Part shown: piece after piece, positions 62,026 through 64,000 of the stretch
Position numbering within the stretch: position 1 is the stretch's first letter
Layout of the letters: the number at the start of each line of letters is the position of its first letter
Assembly (NCBI GenBank): GCA_903903925.1
Contig: CAIVAU010000048.1
Coordinates: 1 to 64,000, forward strand
Direction of reading: 5' to 3'
Length of the DNA: 64,000 nt
Origin: an uncultured cyanobacterium
Lineage (GTDB): Bacteria; Cyanobacteriota; Cyanobacteriia; Cyanobacteriales; Nostocaceae
Made by a program: the position numbers and the translations under genes
The notes under the pieces: generated by a model
Seen by the model: the letters and a program-made list of their open reading frames with translations, nothing else
The model's database searches: none
What the model was told of the DNA's origin: nothing

Positions 62026-62352
62026 ATGTCCTGCATTTTTACCGCACGTAGTGAAGAAGACCTTGAACAAATTGCAGACTATATTGCTATAGACAACCCT
62101 ATGCGTGCGATCTCCTTTGTGCAGGAGATTAGAAAGCGTTGCGAACGGATTGCTGATGTGCCACGAGGCTATGCACTTGCACCAGAATATGGCGATGATA
62201 TTCGCAAGGTTTCATTTGGTAATTATCTCATTTTATACATCGTTCAGGAAGAAGATGTCATCATGGGGTTCCGCCGGGATACGCGCAAAACAGGACACGT
62301 TGTAAATTTTTGTTGCGGAACGTGTTTTATTGATTTACTAACTTGCCCATAA
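62026..62352 (+). CDS. parE: ParE-family toxin, C-terminus probably shifted
   Basis: 108 aa. FTARSEEDLEQIADYIAIDNPMRAISFVQEIRKRCERIADVPRGYALAPEYGDDIRKVSFGNYLILYIVQEEDVI is a ParE core that acts on gyrase or the ribosome. After VIM the expected VRVLHGxRD ending is replaced by GFRRDTRKTGHVVNFCCGT; another frame ends 47 bp earlier (AKQDTL), so a small frameshift near 62265-62275 is likely. Activity uncertain. 62353-62568 has no gene. Confidence 0.75.
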   Translation: MSCIFTARSEEDLEQIADYIAIDNPMRAISFVQEIRKRCERIADVPRGYALAPEYGDDIRKVSFGNYLILYIVQEEDVIMGFRRDTRKTGHVVNFCCGTCFIDLLTCP

Positions 62353-62568
62353 ATGGTAATAGCAATCAAAGTTTTGCACGCTAAAATCAACTCTTCACCC
62401 CTTTCAATGCCTCAAGCTTGCTCATAAACAATCATTTTGGGTGATGTTTTCATATTCAGCCAACATCAAAGCCACGACTTGAAACGACGGCAAATCAATG
62501 GTTATGACTCTTTTTTATTACAAAACTTTACAACGTGTCTCAATTTGCACGTATCCCGGCTTATCCCC

Positions 62569-62751
62569 CTATTCATCTTCATCTCCTGATGGTCGTTCGC
62601 TCTCGCTTTGTTGGGCGTTCCATTCCAAAACAATACGCTCTAACATTTCAGTCTGGGTACAGTTATTTACAGCAGCGTATTGTTCAATTAGCTCTATGAC
62701 TTTAGGACTAATGAGGCGTATATCTAGTAGGTTATTTCTTGCCATTTCCAT
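62569..62751 (-). CDS. Small hypothetical protein, possible ribbon-helix-helix
   Basis: 60 aa: MEMARNNLLDIRLISPKVIE then LIEQYAAVNNCTQTEMLERIVLEW. A strand followed by two helices is compatible with a CopG/omega-like DNA-binding protein. No partner toxin recognised. Confidence 0.45.
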   Translation of the reverse strand: MEMARNNLLDIRLISPKVIELIEQYAAVNNCTQTEMLERIVLEWNAQQSESERPSGDEDE

Positions 62752-62880
62752 AATCTTTTACCCTTACTTCCTTCCTGGTCAAAAATTACCTAAATCTCTC
62801 TAACTCAAATCTCCCTTTCCTCTGCGCCTCTGCGGTTAATTAGATAGATAATCTAAAGGGCGGAAAGGGAGTAATTTCCT

Positions 62881-64000
62881 TTATTGCAACGGTATTTCAG
62901 CATCCGCAGGCATTCCCGGTTTTGCTAGTCTGTCCGGGTTCTCCAGGTTCAGTTTCAGACCAAACACCTGTTGAACTCGATCGCTCTGAAAATAAACGTT
63001 CTCTGGGGTAAACGATGCTTTTGAATCTATAGCAGCAACACTCGCCTTGAAAGAATGTTGGTGTTTGGGATCGTTATCTAAATAAACACGAGCAAGTTGT
63101 CCGACGCGAACTTGAACAATTTGCCCATCCGGAATAAAGCCCCGCATGTAAACTTGCTTCAAGTCTACAACTCTCAGCAACGGACGGGATGGCAGAACCA
63201 CTGTACCTGGTTCAACACTCCGTGTCGTGATCACACCATCGATCGGGCTTTTCACTATCAGATCGTTCAACCGACTCTGAATCAGTTGTTGATTCGCTTG
63301 GGCAGTTTTCACGTCAGATTGCGCGGCTGCTAGTGTGTTACCTGCCTGTTCTCGTTGCGTCTGCAATCGACTGACATTACTTTCTTGTCTCCCTGGATTG
63401 AGGGCTGTGGTTTGTGCTTGCGTCAATTTTGCCTGAGCAATGTTAACGGCTTTTTGTGAAGCTTCAACAGCAGCTAAACGGCTTTGCAGAACAGCCTTTG
63501 CAGTATTGTAAACAGTTTGCGCCACGTCATAGCGCTGTTGGGTTTCGGCTCCTTCGAGAGCAAGATGGGCATAGCGATCGCGATCTACCCGCCCCTGTTC
63601 AAGTAATGCTCGCGCTTCTTGGACTCGTGCTTGTTCTTGTTTCACGACAGCCTGTGCGGTTGAGACGAGGGCTTCACCTTCAGCAACTTTGCCTTGGGTA
63701 TCGCCCTTGGACTGCTGTAAGTTCAGATTCCCATCTACCAGTTGCTCTTCGAGAACAGAGATTTGCAACCGGGCATTGGCTTCTCGTTGTTTTGCAGCAC
63801 TCACCTGTGCTATTGCAGCTCTCAGTTCAGATTGCACTTCTTCATCACTCAGACGCACTAAGAGTTGTCCTTTTTTCACTGTGTCTCCTTCGCGCACAGT
63901 GATTTCTTCAACGCGACCTGTGCCCTTGGTACTGACATCGGTTTCATAGCCTTCAATCCGCCCATTAAATTGAATTAGATTTGCAGGTTTGGGGCGAAAA
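62881..64000 (-). CDS. HlyD-family membrane fusion protein, 5' end outside the window
   Basis: At least 373 codons, continuing past position 64000; the GTG at 63897 is internal, since PKPANLIQFNGRIEGYETDV...VEEITVREGDTVKKGQLLVRL is homologous upstream. Biotinyl-lipoyl halves surround a long Gln/Ala-rich coiled coil (about 60-200), with SPIDGVITTRSVEPGTVV and a beta-barrel end. DevB/HlyD-type adaptor of an ABC or MFS exporter. Stop lies close to 62881 with no terminator visible. Confidence 0.88.
   Translation of the reverse strand, partial: FRPKPANLIQFNGRIEGYETDVSTKGTGRVEEITVREGDTVKKGQLLVRLSDEEVQSELRAAIAQVSAAKQREANARLQISVLEEQLVDGNLNLQQSKGDTQGKVAEGEALVSTAQAVVKQEQARVQEARALLEQGRVDRDRYAHLALEGAETQQRYDVAQTVYNTAKAVLQSRLAAVEASQKAVNIAQAKLTQAQTTALNPGRQESNVSRLQTQREQAGNTLAAAQSDVKTAQANQQLIQSRLNDLIVKSPIDGVITTRSVEPGTVVLPSRPLLRVVDLKQVYMRGFIPDGQIVQVRVGQLARVYLDNDPKHQHSFKASVAAIDSKASFTPENVYFQSDRVQQVFGLKLNLENPDRLAKPGMPADAEIPLQ

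Noticed and set aside
1..64000. Intact insertion sequence or prophage
   Set aside because: No transposase, integrase or phage structural gene was found; only small non-coding elements and an intron relic.

Overview
The window comes from a cyanobacterium, most likely a filamentous heterocyst-forming (Nostocales-type) strain. The signs are 7-bp CCCTACT/CCCTGCT tandem repeats, many GCGATCGC (HIP1-like) sites, an orange carotenoid protein, and families largely confined to cyanobacteria (DUF1816, DUF1830). No ribosomal, tRNA, replication or intact transposase gene is visible. The mixture of imported-looking metabolic genes, duplicated segments and many truncated genes looks like an accessory chromosomal island or a large plasmid. 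This is inference.

Layout. 0-3 kb: a minus-strand metal operon (zinc-ribbon protein, ferrochelatase-like protein, ZnuA-type lipoprotein) and DUF5335. 3.7-16.6 kb: two small genes, then a plus-strand, tightly packed, comparatively GC-rich carbon operon: DUF3611, rpiB, rpe, a phosphoglycerate-mutase-like phosphatase, tpiA, pgi, ppk2, pgm, glgP, then a tiny membrane protein and a slipin. 17-20 kb: a cupin protein, an unusual alpha/beta hydrolase and decayed material. 21.7-27.9 kb: glgX, a P-type proton ATPase and a cation/proton antiporter. 28-34.5 kb: TPR protein, arsR-acr3-arsC, His-rich proteins, OCP and a frameshifted response regulator. 34.7-46.5 kb: MMPL exporter, DUF1830, a collapsed P-type ATPase, gabD, an alcohol dehydrogenase, two FAD enzymes, YggT, a release-factor-like protein, DUF1816 and a pyridoxamine-oxidase-like protein. 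46.8-52.3 kb: a gene graveyard. 52.6-64 kb: a PstB-like ATPase, two CadD-like transporters, a membrane-anchored solute-binding protein, gnd, a universal stress protein, several toxin-antitoxin loci (two with truncated toxins) and the end of an HlyD-type adaptor.

Working together. The enzymes encoded here connect glycogen (GlgP, GlgX) through glucose-1-P and glucose-6-P to fructose-6-P, part of the pentose-phosphate pathway (Gnd, Rpe, RpiB) and triose phosphates, with PPK2 linking polyphosphate to nucleotides and a proton pump and antiporter beside them. GabD and the alcohol dehydrogenase could dispose of aldehydes and reducing power. This looks like a stored-carbon and stored-phosphate energy module for dark, starved or low-oxygen conditions (inference).

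Most notable signal. A conserved, apparently two-armed control region recurs across the window. One arm carries TCAAACA-like heptamers repeated at exactly 12-bp spacing, ending 12 bp later in GTGTCATACT. The other arm carries AAAACATTCAAAAGGTAGAGG-like sequence. Copies lie beside the zinc-ribbon operon, DUF3611-rpiB, glgX, a membrane Cys-motif protein, a response regulator, MMPL, DUF1830, the pyridoxamine-oxidase-like gene, a P-ATPase remnant, pstB, gnd, the universal stress gene and a 58-residue protein. It suggests one regulon tying this island together; I do not recognise it as a described site.
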